Position numbers and translations under genes: made by a program. Below, one piece after another: positions 11,663 through 23,554 of a stretch of DNA of 35,000 nucleotides. Source of the DNA: Sphaeroforma sirkka. Lineage: Eukaryota > Opisthokonta > Ichthyosporea > Ichthyophonida. The notes below the pieces were generated by a model. That model made no database searches. It was not told the origin of the DNA and was given only the letters and a program-made list of their open reading frames with translations. Where the stretch lies: NCBI GenBank assembly GCA_001586965.3, contig LUCW03000200.1, forward strand, positions 20,001 to 55,000, written 5' to 3'. The stretch's first letter is position 1; the number at the start of each line of letters is the position of its first letter.

Positions 11663-13525
11663 TTCGGTCTCCAGGTTCTTGACGATGCAACGGACCACTC
11701 CTGGTGTTTGGGCCTGAAGCAAAAGAGTGATGCGACTGCTGCAATGCGTCACTTGCTGGACACTGAATTTGCAGTGTTGAAGCGATTCCCGAAGAAGGCT
11801 CATAGTGATAGAGGGGGCGAGTTTGTCAACGAGACTTGGAAGTCTATGCTATCAGCAAGAGGCATAAAGCAGAGTTTGACGGCAGCACGTACTCCTGAAC
11901 ATAATGGAAGATGTGAACGTGCACATCGAACCCTAATCGAGATGGCCCGGGTTCTTCTACTGCAGGCTAGACTGGGCGATGAGTTTTGGCTTGAAGCGGT
12001 TACCTATGCTTGTTGGTTGATCAACGTAATGCCACAACGAGGTGGTGCTAAGTCGCGGGCGGAACTATGGTCAAGAGTTAAACCTGATTTGTCGCAGACA
12101 ACAATTCCTTTTGGTGCGAAAGTATACTTCTTGACCGGAAAACATAACAAGAAATTCGGCAAGAAGGGTCAGGAAGGTATTTTACTAGGTCCTAGCCTTA
12201 TTACTGTTGGCGGCAGTATGCGAATTTACAACCTAGAGACAAAGCGTGTTGTGAATAGTCGAGATTATCGCCTTGAGCCCACGATTGCCAGTCACGTTGA
12301 AAGGGTCAAAGTCAATAATTCCGAGGGTGACGATGATAGTATTGACGATGAAGTAGGAGCAAGTGATGGTAACAGGGATACTTCAGCGTCAGAATCAGAT
12401 ACGGATAGTGATGGAGATGGTCCCATGGATGATGCCGCCGACAATGATCTCACTATGGATGATTTATCTACTGATGGAGGTGATGAATCAGGAGCCGGTG
12501 AACATCCTGGTTGTGCTCGCCCACTCAATCGCCAGAAACGTGATTTGCCTGGTAAGCAGACACCTACGAGAGGTGGCAGGCGATTGAAAACCCGCGTAGA
12601 TCGTACACGCGACCGAGCCAATGACATGATGTCCCCGCGGATCAGCTCTAAGGCTCATACGGACTTGGACTCGGAGAGAAAACGTGAACGTCAATCAAGT
12701 GGAACCCCACCTCGACAAACTTCGAAACTTCGACGAGATCGTAAACGAGATCATGAAGAATCTAACTTTGGATTTCTGGCCGATGATGAATTGTCCTTGA
12801 AAGACTTGACTGGGTCTGCTGATGAGAAGCACTTCCGCGCATCCATGAGAGACGAGCTACGTTCAATGCTGAAGATGAAGGTTTGGAAACTTCAGCAGCG
12901 CTGCAAGGCCCGGACAAAGCCTTTGGGACTCAAGTGGGTTCTCACTCTCAAGCGTGATGAAAGCGGCGCAGTTATACGACATAAAGCCCGCCTGTGTGCG
13001 AAGGGATTTGCACAACAGTATGGTCGAGATTATGTGGAGACATCGTCACCAGTAGTCACAAAAGAGACTGTGCGTGCATGTTTGGCTATCGCTGCATCTG
13101 AGAACTTGGATGTATTGCAGTTCGATGTCAAAACTGCATTTTTGCATGGTAATTTGGAAGAGTACGTCTGCTCGAAGATCCCCACTGGTTTCGTTGAACT
13201 AGTCGGTGATTTACTAAGTGATGAGGATCACCAGTTGATTAAGGAGGGTGCTATTTGCGAGCTGAAGAAGAGTATCTATGGACTCAAGCAAGCCGGATTA
13301 TGTTGGTTTGTGCGCTTCAGAGATTTCCTCGTTAATAATGTTGGATTCCGGCCAAGTCTTACGGACCCTTGTCTCTTTATTGGGAAGAACTGCTTTCTGG
13401 TACTGTATGTTGATGACGGTTTGATATTTTCGACTTCACGTCGAATGGGGGAGAATATATTGAAGAAGATCGAGACAGAGTTCGACGTCAAGTCGATGGG
13501 GTCTCCACGGTTTTTCCTCGGATGA
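11663..13525 (+). pseudogene. Copia-1 pol, segment 2: integrase core and reverse transcriptase
   Basis: Same frame as the preceding segment. Integrase: VLDDATDHSW, SDRGGEF (second Asp), EHNGRCERAHRTL (Glu). Then a long acidic/serine-rich and basic linker (about 12310-12760). RT follows: QFDVKTAFLHGNL (first catalytic Asp), SIYGLKQAGLCW and the polymerase box YVDD at 13406-13417. Catalytic residues look intact. The segment ends in a TGA at 13523-13525 within the FLG motif, after which the frame continues unchanged. Confidence 0.9.
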
Positions 13526-14377
13526 AAAATTGATATGTCTGGAAGTGGAATTTTCATCTCGCAGCCGGCATATATTGAGAAGCTAGCGCAGAAGTATGGA
13601 CCATTGAAAAGGGTTAGTACACCTATGAGTACATCTTCCGACGTGAATCAGCCTGGTACATTGATGCAGGATTCAGACTACCGTGGTATCATAGGTTCCC
13701 TTATGTTTGCAGCTGTGGGTACGCGTCCTGATATTGCTTTTGCGACAAGTTCACTGAGCCGATACCTTGACCAGCCGACTAAGGCGAGAGAGGCTGTCGC
13801 AAGAAATCTGTGCGGATACTTGGAGGCTACCAAACACTGGGGAATCTTCTATGAAGCCGGGAACAACTTGAAACTTTGTGCGTATGCCGATGCAAGCTAT
13901 GGAGGCGAAGAAGACAAACGATCTCGTTCTGGCTATCTGGTATTCATCACAAATGCCCCAGTCTACTGGGGGGCGCGCCGTCAGACACTTTTCACCCTAA
14001 GTACTTCTGAGGCAGAGTATGTCTGTCTTGCAGAGTCTTGCCGTGACGTAAAGACTGCTTTGAATTTGCTATCTGAGCTAGGACGAGCCACTGATCAATC
14101 CGTGGTTTGTTACGAGGATAATCAGACTGCTAAGAAGATGGCTGAGGAATTGACCACCAAGCGCAGTAAGCATATTGATATCAAATATCATTACGTGCGA
14201 GAGTTATGTGCAAAGAAGATCATCGCATTGGAAGACTGCCGGTCTGAGTTGATGATTGCTGATGCATTGACCAAGGCATTGCCTAAGGTTGCTTTCGTGA
14301 AGCACCGCAGTCACATGATGAAACGCCGCTGCTACCGATGTGCTGTCGTGTCTACATCTCTTTGTCGTTGTGGCTAG
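13526..14377 (+). pseudogene. Copia-1 pol, segment 3: RT thumb and RNase H
   Basis: Continues in the same frame after the TGA. Copia RNase H landmarks: YADASYGGE (first Asp), KRSRSGYLVF, TSEAEYVCLAE (Glu), EDNQTAKKMAEE and the closing TKRSKHIDIKYHYVRE. It stops at about 14377, 54 bp before the polypurine tract. Confidence 0.9.
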
Positions 14378-14430
14378 TTTGTGGGGGAGATACATGTCGA
14401 ATGATGTCCGATGACTATGTCTTGCGTCCA

Positions 14431-14438
14431 TGGGGGAG
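14431..14438 (+). other. Copia-1 polypurine tract
   Basis: TGGGGGAG directly precedes the 3' LTR and would prime plus-strand DNA synthesis. The same sequence, reversed, borders the LTR fragment at 8447. Confidence 0.8.
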
Positions 14439-14888
14439 TGTAGAAAAATCATATTGTCAAAGGTGAATGATGTTTAAGTGTTGGACTCAGACCTAGTCCA
14501 TCGAGGAACCACTTATCTAAGTATGTTTTTGTATGTTGTGTTTATGAATGTGTTTCGTACGCCGATTGTGTTTGACCTATTAAATGTGTAATTTTGTTAC
14601 AGGTGTCATTTGATAGGAAATGTTTTTCCCTTTTATATAACACCTTATTCAAGTTGTTTGAGTGAATATTCATTGAGTTATGAGTCTTAGAAGTTTAAGT
14701 GTATTTGAAGAAATTGTGTTTGTATTTTTAGAGATGGAATCTAAAAATAGACCGCGCACGTCTGTTGGAATTTCTTTGGCAAAGGAAATTTTCGAGCCGA
14801 AAGGGCCGTTCAATTTTGACGAAAAATAGTATAAATACGGAGTACAAAAGTAAATAAAGAGCACTTTCACAGAGTTGAAAAATTCTCA
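14439..14888 (+). repeat. Copia-1 3' LTR
   Basis: 450 bp, same ends as the 5' copy (TGTAG...CA). TATAAATA at 14830-14837, AATAAA at 14853-14858. Differences from the 5' LTR cluster around 14510-14560 and 14620-14640. Confidence 0.93.
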
Positions 14889-15150
14889 TGTAGTTGGTGG
14901 CCTGCGTAGAATGAGCTCCATTCTATCTTCACGAATGGCAGAACATTCTTCGTCAACCAGCTTGCCTAATGCCAGAACTGCTCGGTCGGAAAACCCAAAG
15001 CATCACTCCAAGTTTAGCTTGACGTTCTGCCTCTACCTCTTGTATGCCACAATCAAAGCCTTGATGCTCTTCCAATGCTGCTTGGCATCGTTGTCACCAA
15101 CACTCGTACCATCAATGTATGTCTTGAGTCCCTCAACGCTCTGAAAGGCA
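14889..15150 (-). pseudogene. Gypsy-C reverse transcriptase fragment
   Basis: Minus-strand reading gives LKTYIDGTSVGDNDAK, then HWKSIKALIVAYKR, a stop, RQNVKLNLE, a stop, and further on LALGKLVDE, IREDRMELILRRPP. This is the palm and following region of Gypsy RT, with YIDD changed to YIDG (15108-15119). It resembles the Gypsy-A RT at 25899-25910 (RYIDDTTFAHDDAKVHW). Two stops and the lost Asp make it dead. It is cut by the Copia-1 edge at 14889. Confidence 0.6.
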
Positions 15151-15209
15151 GATGTTGTCAAAGACAATAAAGCGTGTGGGAGGCGGTATTGTAAGCTACC
15201 GACTATATA

Positions 15210-15700
15210 TTCTTGATTACAGCAGTCAAATCCCTCTTGAGAAGACCACACACCTTGTGTAACTCCTTCAACTGTGACTGGTCAAATTCCAGATGTGCCT
15301 GCGGATCCCCACCTCCTTAGCCGGAGATATCGTTGTCGCACCAACCGGCATGTCCACCTCAGCTAACAGATCATGCAGACAAACAGGTCATGCAGACAAA
15401 CAGATCATGCGGACGAGGTAACACGTACTCATCTGCATTATCTATCTCAGCTGCATTGGTAAAGTAGTCCACCCGTCTCTTAATCTCCCAAATGAGCCTG
15501 AACCGACGCAATGTAGTTCTTACGATCTTGCTCTTTGAACTCATTCCTATAAATCGCCCATAGATCCAAGTGGCTACATGTCATATTGAGCGGTAAATCC
15601 TGCGGAATTCCATGCGCACACTAGCCTGATCAGCCGTGTTGAAACTATGCACCAGGGAGTCATTGCCTGCGTGCGCCTGCTTCGCCCCTGGCACCGTAAG
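15210..15700 (-). pseudogene. Possible Gypsy-C gag remnant
   Basis: Minus-strand stretches such as NTADQASVRMEFRRIYRSI, YRNEFKEQDRKNYIASVQ and AHLEFDQSQLKELHKVCG look like helical, charged capsid sequence, broken by stops and frame changes. Its position upstream (minus sense) of the RT fragment suits gag. No diagnostic zinc knuckle is visible, so this remains a guess. Confidence 0.3.
15364..15414. repeat. 17-bp tandem repeat, three units
   Basis: AAACAGATCATGCAGAC-like unit repeated three times with single-base differences (15364-15380, 15381-15397, 15398-15414). Confidence 0.85.
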
Positions 15701-16854
<1,154 letters not shown>

Positions 16855-16879
16855 GGTCCGTTTTACCTCTACTCTGAGA

Positions 16880-17335
16880 ATGACAAGCTTCGATTTGAAA
16901 CCAAGGGTTAAATTCTTGATTTTGGATAGGCCGGTCCAATGGGACCGATGGAAAGCTCAATTGGATATGATCCTGATGAAACAGGGTCGCCTACAACTGA
17001 TCGAAGCCCCTATACCACCGACGACTATTATGAAACAAAAATCACGTCTACTCTGACCGCAGGGAACATCGCAAATCTTATGAAAACCGATACTCCAACA
17101 ATCGTGGAAATAATTCCGACGAACGACATCACCGTAATAGAGCTGATGGGTCCAAGTCTTACCGCAAGGACTATTCAACACCGAAATCTACCCCCTACTC
17201 ACGACGTGCCGACTATCCGTCGAAGAAACCCAACTATCATCAAGATAAACGTGATGACTTTTACATAAAATCATCTAACGTAAGAGAGTACTACTCGAGG
17301 GAGGAAATGCGTAAACCTCTTAAAGTCGGTTGTTT
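16880..17335 (+). pseudogene. Copia-2 gag remnant
   Basis: ATG 16880 opens a frame with PVQWDRWKAQLDMILMKQG, the W..W...L pattern of Copia gag N-termini. After about 17030 the likely reading shifts frame into an Arg/Ser/Tyr-rich basic stretch (KSYRKDYSTPKSTPYSRRAD), as in nucleocapsid tails. Much of the capsid is missing compared with Copia-1, so an internal deletion is likely. Confidence 0.6.
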
Positions 17336-17369
17336 TGGACAAGAATGATGAGCAAAACTAGAGTAGTGA

Positions 17370-18104
17370 CGATGAAGGCGTTAGAGCATTCTCAGCAGAT
17401 GCCGAATATGTCGAATCTGACGTCGAATTGTCGGATGATGACATGCCAAAAGCCATCATGGCAGCCCCCGAAAATTGCCCTGGATTTGGGATGAAGCCAA
17501 ACACCGAGCCGGACGAGAGAGAACTATCAGATTTTATTCTAAATAATCCAACTTGTAGTTCGGACGAAGACGATGGACCGCCATGAATTTTACTCGACAG
17601 CTTTGCTGAGGATGACTACGATAACCCACCCGACCTAATGTCCGACAGCGACTCCGAAGAAGATAAAGTTTTTAGTGATAAATTTAATGAGAATGTTTTC
17701 TCTTCACCAATCAAAGCCATAGTCTCTGAGATAATTTTCGACCAAAGAGCGTCTACGACTGACAAAATAACAACGACTGAAACTTGTGGGACTCTGGACA
17801 GTGAAGCCTCAGTCCACATAATTAACGATTTGGAGTTGCTATCAAACGCAAAACGTCACTTCACAAACGTACACCTAGCTGACGGGACTATTGGAATCGC
17901 AACTCATTCAGGGTAATTGAGTGATGCTGGAAGGGCTATTTATGGACCAACTCTAAAGACCAACCTAATCAGCGTCCCCCAATTAACCAAGGCATGATAC
18001 AAGATCTACATGTATGACACAGTCTGCCTCTTACTATCACCCCAACACCTAGTATATAATTGTGAGCAGAAGCTAGGCGTTTACGTCGTACCCCTGAATT
18101 TTTT
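17370..18104 (+). pseudogene. Copia-2 acidic linker and protease remnant
   Basis: Asp/Glu/Ser-rich linker (DEDDGPP, SDSDSEED) interrupted by stops, then GTLDSEASVHIINDLELL (about 17790-17840), the Copia protease active-site region. The expected D-(S/T)-G triad reads D-S-E, so the catalytic motif is altered. Stops at about 17916, 17996 and 18107 follow. Confidence 0.62.
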
Positions 18105-18930
18105 TTGAAAGAATTTGCCTACGCCGCTAGTTGGCATGAACGACTAGCGCACCCGGAGCATTTACCCAAAGACCTGCCACCTATCGACTATCATGCGAAC
18201 TGCGAGTGCTGTATCATGGGTAAATTTGTCAGACGTCGGACACGAAAGATCAGAAAGAACGGCCCATCCGAAAACCCAATGAACTTACTCTACATTGACC
18301 TTATTGGAAAATTTAAACGGAGCATTGGAGGAAACTGCTATGGCCTAACTCTCATTGACGACTGCTCCAATTTCGAGAAATTTGAACCACTATCCACCAA
18401 GAAGGCGCCAGTAGTATATAACGCCTTACTCGGAGCACTAGATGATTTAACAGTACTGAGTGGAAGGAAAGCGACCGTTTTACAATTCGACCGAGGCTCG
18501 GAATTTGTGGATAAGGAAGTAGAGACTAACCTACGAAGACTTGGCTACGATGTTCGATTAACACCGAAAGAGTCGCCACAGCACAACGGAAAAAAATGAG
18601 CGGAGTCACCGTACCAATTTAGGAAGAGCTAGGGCGACTCTGCACAACTCCGGCTTAGGTGACGAATTTTGGAGTGAGGCATACCAATATGTCACAGGGG
18701 TTTTAGGGAACTCAACAACGCCAATCGAAAGATTCACTGGCCGAAAACCAAATTATAACCGTTTTCGAACCTTCGGTAGCAAATGTTTATGGCAGAAGAC
18801 GACTAAAAGCAACAAATGGGATAAGCGTGCTCGCCGTGGAATCATGATAGCTAACCCCCGGCGTACCACTTCTGATACTTTCCGAGTTTTTAGTCCAGAA
18901 ACCAACAGAGTATTACGAACCAGAGATACA
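18105..18930 (+). pseudogene. Copia-2 integrase remnant
   Basis: Pre-integrase zinc motif WHERLAHPE...CECCIMGK, then LLYIDLIG (first Asp), LIDDCSN, FDRGSEFV (second Asp) and SPQHNGKK. The open frame ends at 18597-18599 close to where the catalytic Glu is expected. Recognisable integrase sequence continues in a shifted frame: GDEFWSEAYQYV and ERFTGRKPNYNRFRTFGSKC to about 18800. Confidence 0.78.
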
Positions 18931-19222
18931 TGTTTTTTAAGATGAATTTTACATATGGAAGGATGGACAATGTACGGAGCAGTATACAGGGAGAAAAGCT
19001 GAGCCGACGAACGACGACTTATCGACCATATCTTCACAGCCTATGGAACCAGGCGAAAATACTCAAGCCGCCTCTAGTAAGCGCCATCGAGAACCGGTGT
19101 ATTCTGACGTTTAATCAAAATCAAATTGTTCTACTGCTTCCAGAGACCAAACTGACACCATATCCGCTCACATCTCAAAGCGGAAGAAGGCCGGTCGCCG
19201 ATCTTCGAGAGAGGTCACAAAT

Positions 19223-20200
19223 TTGCAAATTTCAGATAATCCAGCTTGGATGAACAACAAGAGCAATAACAGTTGTCGCTCTCGACGAAGAAGAAACTCG
19301 ACAATTGCCTTTTCAGCTACTCAACATCAGCAACAACCAACGCCGGCGAGGCCGGCGCAGATCACAATACCCAAGACCTTCCGGGAGATTGACAATTTTT
19401 CCAATAAAAAGGAGTGGATGGACGCAGCGACCAAAGAAATCCGAGACCTAGTGGAACGAGGGACCTTCACTCTTGTAGACTCTAATTCGGCAAAAAGCAC
19501 GATTATGAATACCAAACGAGTCTTTACTCCCAAATTGGAATCTGCTGGAAAAATCGAGCGTTTTAAAGGATGACTGACCGTAGCTGGATACAATGCTGTC
19601 GAAGGAGTGGATTTCGAACGGAGTGACGCCAAAGTAGTGAGTAAAGAGACCGTCCGAATTTGTTTGGCACTAACAGCCAGTAAGAAATGGTATGTCAGAC
19701 AATTCGACTCGCCGAACGCATACCTAAACGGAAAAATGTACCGTTATATATATATGAGGATGCCGCAAGAACTACACCTGGTCCTTGATTTGTTCAGCGA
19801 AGAGGAGCAGGAACTACATCACGAGTATAGCCAAGGGAACAAAGCCGTATGGTGCAGAGTAAATTTACCACTATATGGCCTAAAGTAATCTGGCTACTTA
19901 TAGTTTATGGAGGTCTGTGAGGTTCCAGGTCAACAGGGATATCAACCAACGCGATCAGACCCATCATTTTTTCGAGAAAAAAACTCCGTTGGCACCTTGG
20001 ACCTGGTCATTGTATGTGGTCGATAAAATCGCGACGGCCTCTGACAAGCGAACTCTGGACTTTTTGGAGGCAATTTTATTCAAAAAGTAGTCAACAAAGT
20101 CAATGCCAACAGCGGAATGGTTTTTAAAAATGAAAATGGGATTTCTGCCTTCGGGAGTAGTCACCATACACCAACAAATCTACGTCTGCACATTACTCCC
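19223..20200 (+). pseudogene. Copia-2 reverse transcriptase remnant
   Basis: EWMDAATKEIRDLVERGTF and TKRVFTPKLESAGKIERFKG lead into RT after a TGA at about 19572. VRQFDSPNAYLNGKMY (first Asp motif) and LPLYGLK follow; then stops and frameshifts begin at about 19888. The YVDD box region near 20010 reads YVVDK, so the catalytic Asp pair is lost. This RT cannot be active. Confidence 0.78.
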
Positions 20201-20217
20201 AGCCGTCACCAGTACCC

Positions 20218-20962
20218 TTGCACAATACGGATTTGACACCATATCACTCTGACAGGCCCGCCGGGAATATGCCCTATAGAGAACTCATCGGCGCCCTTCG
20301 ATACTTAGCTGATGGTACGCGACCAGATATAACATTCCCCGTGAACCAATTATCCAGGCACCTTGATAAACCACTCCTATGTCGCTGGAACGCTGCCAAG
20401 CGAGTACTTCGATATCTGAAAGGCACTCTGGATATGGACCAAAGTTTGACCCTGAGAAACCCCTACAGCCGGTAGCTTTCGCTGACGCAAGCTTTGCCTC
20501 GGACGCAACAGACCGTAAATCAACAAGTGGCTACGTTATTGTTATGTGCAATGCACCTGTGATTTGGGGATTAAAAAAAAATCAGAAATTGACTGCACAG
20601 TCCACTTGCGAAGCAGAAATCACTGCTTTGAATGATGTCACAAGGAAATCTGCTGGCTGCGAAATTTATTGTCGGAACTTGGTATCGACATTGGACCAAT
20701 TGTCATCAATCAAGACAACCAATCAGCGATAAAAATTACTGAAGATGATAAGGTGAACCGCAGGACCAAACACCTCGACCTAAGGCACTATTTTATCCGG
20801 AATGGAATTCAAGACAATTCGGTGGTCCTACGATACACGCCCACAAACGAGATGACTGCTGATGTTTCGACAAAAGCACTCGTGGGAAATTGTTCGTTAA
20901 ACACAAAAAAAACCATGGTTAAGCCTGTAGCTGGAGAGAATGAATACTCGCACAGAGCATAG
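20218..20962 (+). pseudogene. Copia-2 RNase H remnant
   Basis: Typical Copia C-terminal sequence in overlapping frames: YRELIGALRYLADGTRPDI, VNQLSRHLDKP, then FADASFASDATDRKSTSGYV (catalytic Asp), STCEAEITALND (Glu), NQDNQSAIKI, and RRTKHLDLRHYFIRN. At least two frameshifts separate them. The last frame ends at 20960-20962. Confidence 0.8.
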
Positions 20963-21689
20963 AGACTGAGAAACCGATAAAGCGGGGCTGAAACGCTTAA
21001 ATTTCTCTTGAAATAAATAATTTTGATAATGAACTCTCAAAGTTAGAAGCTGTGTGCAATGAGCTCCCAATGATGAAAGCTAAAGAGCAACGAGCAACAC
21101 GAACAATCAAAGAGCTCGAATGTAGGATTTTTCAGGTCAAAGTGTGCAAACGTACACGTTCTTGTTTTTATATATTGTCTTTTAAAAACAAAAATATTTG
21201 TGCCCTACACCTGTTATTGTACTACGAGTTACTGGGCTGATCTTTGTCCTGTCTATCTTTGTCTGACTTTATGGCCTGCGTGCAGTGGGCTGAATCTCTC
21301 CCCAATTTTGTGACTTCTGACTGTACACATTTTGATCCAATACTCGAACGTAACGCACAAGACAATTTTCAACTGGGCCATGGGCCAACCAGATTAATAC
21401 CAAATGCAATACAATTGAAGCCACTCGGAAACAGCGACCTATACATTTTTTAGCGAAGTACTTTAGCACCAAGCCAGCACACCTGTTGATTCGGTATATA
21501 CTCGACAATATTAATATTTTTCAGTCTAGATTTCCCTCCTACAGGAAATCTTCCCTCTTACAGGATGTCACAAGTAAGAATCAGAATTTTTTTAAGTCTA
21601 ATTTTTGGCCACATCTTCGAAGCAGACCTCAGTATAATTTTTTTTAGGAAGCTTGGGTCAAACTACATCTATAGCTTCAGGGGGAGTAT
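20963..21689 (+). other. Long 3' non-coding interval of Copia-2, with a small coiled-coil-like frame and polypurine tract
   Basis: 727 bp between the RNase H stop and the 3' LTR, against about 60 bp in Copia-1. A frame open from about 20996 to 21240 reads EINNFDNELSKLEAVCNEL and on through KEQRATRTIKELECR, with heptad-like spacing of Leu/Ile. It could be decayed element sequence or captured DNA. AGGGGGAG (21679-21686) just before the LTR is the polypurine tract. Confidence 0.5.
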
Positions 21690-22166
21690 TGATCACAGTA
21701 AACCAAGATTGTTTACCAAGCATAAAACTACGGTCAAACACCGGAGGCTCAGCAAGGTTTATCCCAGCATCAACCAAGGAGATAATCTAAACTCAGAGAG
21801 GGACACAGAAATATTACAGATGGAAATTAATCTCGAAGCCGAAGTGCCGGGAATACGGAAACATCATCATAGAAAATCTCTGATAGGCATAAGGCCATCC
21901 CTAACTATCGGAGGAGTACAATCTAAACGTATAAGGCCAAGGATTACAATGGAAGCCACGATCAGTTGAAGACGTGGCAACACTGCCTTTGGATTGGATC
22001 GTAGATTAAGTGAGAACCTTTTTCACCTTGAGGTGTTTTTTAATGGCTCAAGAATTACGAGTCCAATGCATATAAAAGCCGGGACTTGAATCAAATAAAT
22101 CACAGCTTTTCACTTAAAACTTAAAATACTTTAAGATACTTTAATATTTGAGAACAATAGCCTACA
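21690..22166 (+). repeat. Copia-2 3' LTR
   Basis: 477 bp, TGATCACAG to CA. It keeps an intact TATAAAAG at 22071-22078 and AATAAA at 22094-22099. Confidence 0.9.
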
Positions 22167-22562
22167 GGAAACGAACAGCCAGAAAGACAGCGAGAAGGAG
22201 AAAATAGCACCCTCACCCAACAGGAAAGATCTATCCGACCGCAATATCAATCGCAAAATCACAATATACCCAATTCAATTGATAGCCACGACAGTACTGA
22301 ATATACAGACCTACCAGCACTCATATGCGACAGCGTTGATAGCTATACCAAAGATAATGATTATGACAGCGGTTGTGATGCCCCTGTAGGACCTATCATC
22401 TTACCGCGTATACCCAGCCAGCAAGAAGATCGGATCACAGCCCAAATCCAACGGTATTTGGCTCAAGTACGTCTGCGCTGGTACATCAATGATACTATGT
22501 GGGTACATATGGGTACACAATGTGCCACAATCCACACCAGGTACGTAGCACAATGTACATAA
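22161..22562 (+). pseudogene. Open reading frame without a start codon, retroelement- or exon-like
   Basis: From the last bases of the Copia-2 LTR the + frame is open for 133 codons to TAA (22560-22562), with no Met until near the end. The product is Gln/Asn/Asp/Ser-rich. The segment LPALICDSVDSYTKDND recalls the acidic gag-pol linker of Copia-1 (MPALMCDSTDSDSSD), suggesting a piece of another Copia. Alternatively it is a host exon fragment, as donor-like GTACGTCTG and GTACGTAGC occur inside. I cannot assign a function. Confidence 0.35.
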
Positions 22563-22780
22563 TATAAGCAATTTTTAATGTAAAAAGGGCGCAACTACGT
22601 ACATCGTATAGGAGTTCTGGCACCTATACATGGTTAGACACTGCTTACCCCTTGTTTGCTTTAAAGCAAAAGCTCAAAACTAGCTCAAGAATATTCATAT
22701 AATAATTGCTCCGCACCAGACACAGTATCCTTGCATTACACATTACCCGCATCCATCAAGAACTGCACATTGGTCACTTC
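22563..22780. other. Likely 3' non-coding end of Gypsy-A (minus strand)
   Basis: AT-rich, no coding evidence. It follows the Gypsy-A stop on the minus strand and probably includes its untranslated region and LTR. Without the partner LTR, which would lie beyond the window, the LTR cannot be delimited. Confidence 0.35.
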
Positions 22781-23548
22781 CTACTTAAGCAACATGTGCA
22801 CACGTTCGCGCTGATCCATTCCAAAAGGAATGCATGCTCGGAGTTCCTTGGGCGGAATTCCAGTTGTCCGTAGGTACTCCATCAGCAGTACGGAAATCAT
22901 ATGTAGCACTACAGTACTTGGCACAGTAGTTGGAGGCTGATCCACAAGCACTTTATGTCGTTTAAACACAGACGGCGATCGTCTAAGCCACTCAGCTGCC
23001 GCTGAAGACGTAGAAACAAACGTGACACTTGACCTCGTACCGACACCGGCAACAGCAAAAAGGGGGTTGCCTAAAGAGCCAACCGGCCATATGCCGAACT
23101 TCGTCCATGTCCACATCACCCGAGAGCCGTCTTTCAAAGAAGTAGTCGATATACGCGCGGTGCAACTTAGCGATTTGTTTTTGTACTTGATTAAGTGCAC
23201 AACCAAACCTTCGTACCCAATCACAACCGCTGGTGCAAACCACTTGGCTTTTAACTTATGATGACCAACGTCCTCCCAAAATCTGACTTGTGTAACCGTA
23301 GGAATGCGTGGTGTGTCTACGCGTGCTTTGTCTGTATCCCGTTTCTGCGTCACACATATACGTTCATCCAGACGAGTGGCAATCCGATCACGGATGACAG
23401 CTGACAAACCTTCATCAGTCAAAAGCATCTCACCTATTTTAGTTTGAAGTAACAAGCGCTGCGGTCCGTCATAATTTCTTCCAGTGTGGGTAAAGAACGG
23501 AGAGAACCCAGTCTGCGACACCACCAGTCTGCGACACCACCATCGCAT
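22781..23548 (-). pseudogene. Gypsy-A integrase C-terminal region
   Basis: 255-codon minus-strand frame. Residues 95-135 (RFWEDVGHHKLKAKWFAP and on to VHLIKYKNKSLSC) have the features of the module following the Gypsy integrase core (a GPY/F-like fold: W/K.G.K...KW.GP..V......Y). The end (about residues 200-255) is not recognisable. The frame follows directly on the integrase core upstream. Confidence 0.6.
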
Positions 23549-23554
23549 TGTACG

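Larger units (their letters stand above)
9161..14888 (+). mobile_element. Copia-1: nearly complete Ty1/Copia LTR retrotransposon
   Basis: Two LTRs (9161-9608 and 14439-14888) flank one long gag-pol region in the Copia order gag, protease, integrase, RT, RNase H. The LTRs differ by roughly two dozen changes in 450 bp (about 5 percent by eye), so the insertion is not recent. Gag-pol runs mostly in one frame but is broken by one frameshift (about 10140) and in-frame stops at 10421 (TGA), 11660 (TAA) and 13523 (TGA). Target duplication is ambiguous: TGT (3 bp) flanks the TG...CA-bounded element, while CATGT at 9156-9160 recurs at 14887-14891 overlapping the LTR's last CA. It sits in decayed Gypsy DNA. 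Confidence 0.93.

Noticed and set aside
15364..15414. Three regularly spaced repeats as a CRISPR-like array
   Set aside because: Units are contiguous 17-bp tandem repeats with no spacers, in a eukaryotic retroelement remnant.
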